A program made the translations under genes and the position numbers. The notes beneath the pieces were generated by a model. The model was given only the letters and a program-made list of their open reading frames with translations, was not told the origin of the DNA and did no database searches. From Gemmatimonadota bacterium (lineage in GTDB: Bacteria > Gemmatimonadota > Gemmatimonadetes > Longimicrobiales > Gaopeijiaceae), in the NCBI GenBank assembly GCA_016209995.1, contig JACQVC010000017.1, positions 1-6,865 on the forward strand: 6,865 bases of DNA, given 5' to 3'. Numbering within the stretch: position 1 is the first letter of the stretch; each line of letters opens with the position of its first letter. Positions 6,190-6,865 of the stretch are shown in pieces.

Positions 6190-6770
6190 GCCTCCTCCTC
6201 GATCCAACGCACGACTTCGATAGACAACTGCGCGCGTAGACGCTCGAGCAGAGTCCGGAGGGTGCCATCGACCTCGATCGCGCCGTCGCCCGCCGCGAGC
6301 ACGAAGCCCGGTCCCAGCGAAGCATCCTCCTCCAGACGCAGGCCAGGCCGTTCCGCCAGCAGCGTCCGCAACGCGGGGGCTACGGCGGGCAAACAGCGTA
6401 CTGTACCCGTTGAGGCCGGCAGATACGTCGCCGCCTCACGGACTCGCTCTGCGAGCGTGCGACCGTAGGACTCGCACTGCGCTGCGCCCTCGAGCCGCGC
6501 GTGCGCCAGGTCGAACAACTCGTCCAGGAAGCGAGCTCGTGCCTCGAGCACCTCCTTTCTGGCCGCTCGGCGTAACTCCGCGAGCTTGGCCTCCATCTCG
6601 GCGCGCAGGCTCGCCGTTCGCTCGCTGAGATGAGCTTCCCGCCTGGACCGGACTTGTTCGTCCGCCTCGGCGCGCAGACGCTCGGCCTGCGCACGCGCGC
6701 GCGTCAGAATGTCCGCAGCCTCGGCGTGGGCGCTTTGATCGAGGACGCCCACCAGCACGTCGAGGGGCAT
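6171..6770 (-). CDS. atpE: V-type ATP synthase subunit E (peripheral stalk)
   Basis: Subunit E pairs with the small G/H subunit to form the peripheral stalk that stops the A3B3 head from turning with the rotor. The 199 residues fit the family length. Residues about 14-95 form one long charged helix rich in Ala, Glu and Arg (RARAQAERLRAEADEQVRSR and on), the coiled coil that pairs with G/H. The C-terminal globular domain has LGPGFVLAAGDGAIEVDGTL (152-171) followed by LRTLLERLRAQLSIEVVRWI, matching the family pattern G-G-V/F-x-L-x-x-x-D-G-x-I-x-V-D-N-T followed by a helix L-E-R-L-R-x-x-L. The ATG at 6770 has GGAGAGG 8 nt upstream and lies 37 nt after K. Its TGA lies inside the start of C. The partner G/H gene is not in the window; in related operons it is upstream of I. 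Confidence 0.93.
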   Translation of the reverse strand: MPLDVLVGVLDQSAHAEAADILTRARAQAERLRAEADEQVRSRREAHLSERTASLRAEMEAKLAELRRAARKEVLEARARFLDELFDLAHARLEGAAQCESYGRTLAERVREAATYLPASTGTVRCLPAVAPALRTLLAERPGLRLEEDASLGPGFVLAAGDGAIEVDGTLRTLLERLRAQLSIEVVRWIEEEACTGAT

Positions 6771-6807
6771 CGCTAGCGCCTCTCCGCCCCTGAGCCTCTA
6801 ACCCCCC

Positions 6808-6865
6808 TCAGCCCCCGGCGCCGCCCTGGAGCACGATCAACACGGCGACCACGAACCCCAGGATC
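6808..6865 (-). CDS. atpK: V-type ATP synthase subunit K (membrane rotor ring), C-terminal fragment
   Basis: Only the last 18 codons and the stop (TGA at 6810-6808) are in the window; the gene continues past the right edge. The visible residues ILGFVVAVLIVLQ are a hydrophobic stretch like the end of the last transmembrane helix of the proteolipid K, followed by a short glycine-rich tail (GGAGG). The identification rests mainly on position, since K directly precedes E in this operon type, plus the family-like ending L-G-F/L-V/I-V-A/S-x-L. The ion-binding glutamate and its neighbours, which would separate H+ from Na+ enzymes, are not visible. Confidence 0.75.
   Translation of the reverse strand, partial: ILGFVVAVLIVLQGGAGG

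Overview
The window comes from a high-GC bacterium whose lineage I cannot fix. The bacterial signs are Shine-Dalgarno sites before most genes, a bacterial-type tRNA-Ile(GAT) 3' half, and the remnant of a two-component receiver domain of a common bacterial type. About 90% of the window is one operon on the minus strand for a V-type (A/V-type) rotary ATPase/ATP synthase. From right to left, in the direction of transcription, the genes are: K (C-terminal tail only, cut by the window edge), E, C, F, A, B and D. This is the standard K-E-C-F-A-B-D order of bacterial V-type and archaeal A-type operons (ntp/atp type). Subunit I would be expected just beyond the right edge.

The genes are tightly packed. 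The gaps are 22-37 nt, E and C overlap, and B and D share an ATGA overlap. A has a good Walker A motif, catalytic glutamate and Walker B region. B has the degenerate nucleotide site and arginine-finger motif expected of the non-catalytic subunit. E supplies the peripheral stalk, D and F the central rotor stalk, and C the socket linking D to the K ring. Nothing in these genes looks broken. The ion used (H+ or Na+) cannot be read here because the ion-binding part of K lies outside the window.

The left 800 bases are different and look like a rearrangement or integration junction. Just downstream of the D stop lies a decayed fragment of a response-regulator receiver domain (about 790 to 596, minus strand) with an in-frame stop. 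It is followed by about 105 bases with no recognisable content, then by a truncated 3' half of tRNA-Ile(GAT) (490 to 441, minus strand) whose 5' half is missing. Left of that, on the plus strand and open to the window edge, is a gene ending in an excisionase/MerR-like helix-turn-helix domain. A 3' tRNA fragment next to such a gene is the usual signature of a tyrosine-recombinase attachment site, so this may be one end of an integrative element or a scar of one.

I did not find a new multi-gene system. The junction at 388-805 is the part most worth checking.
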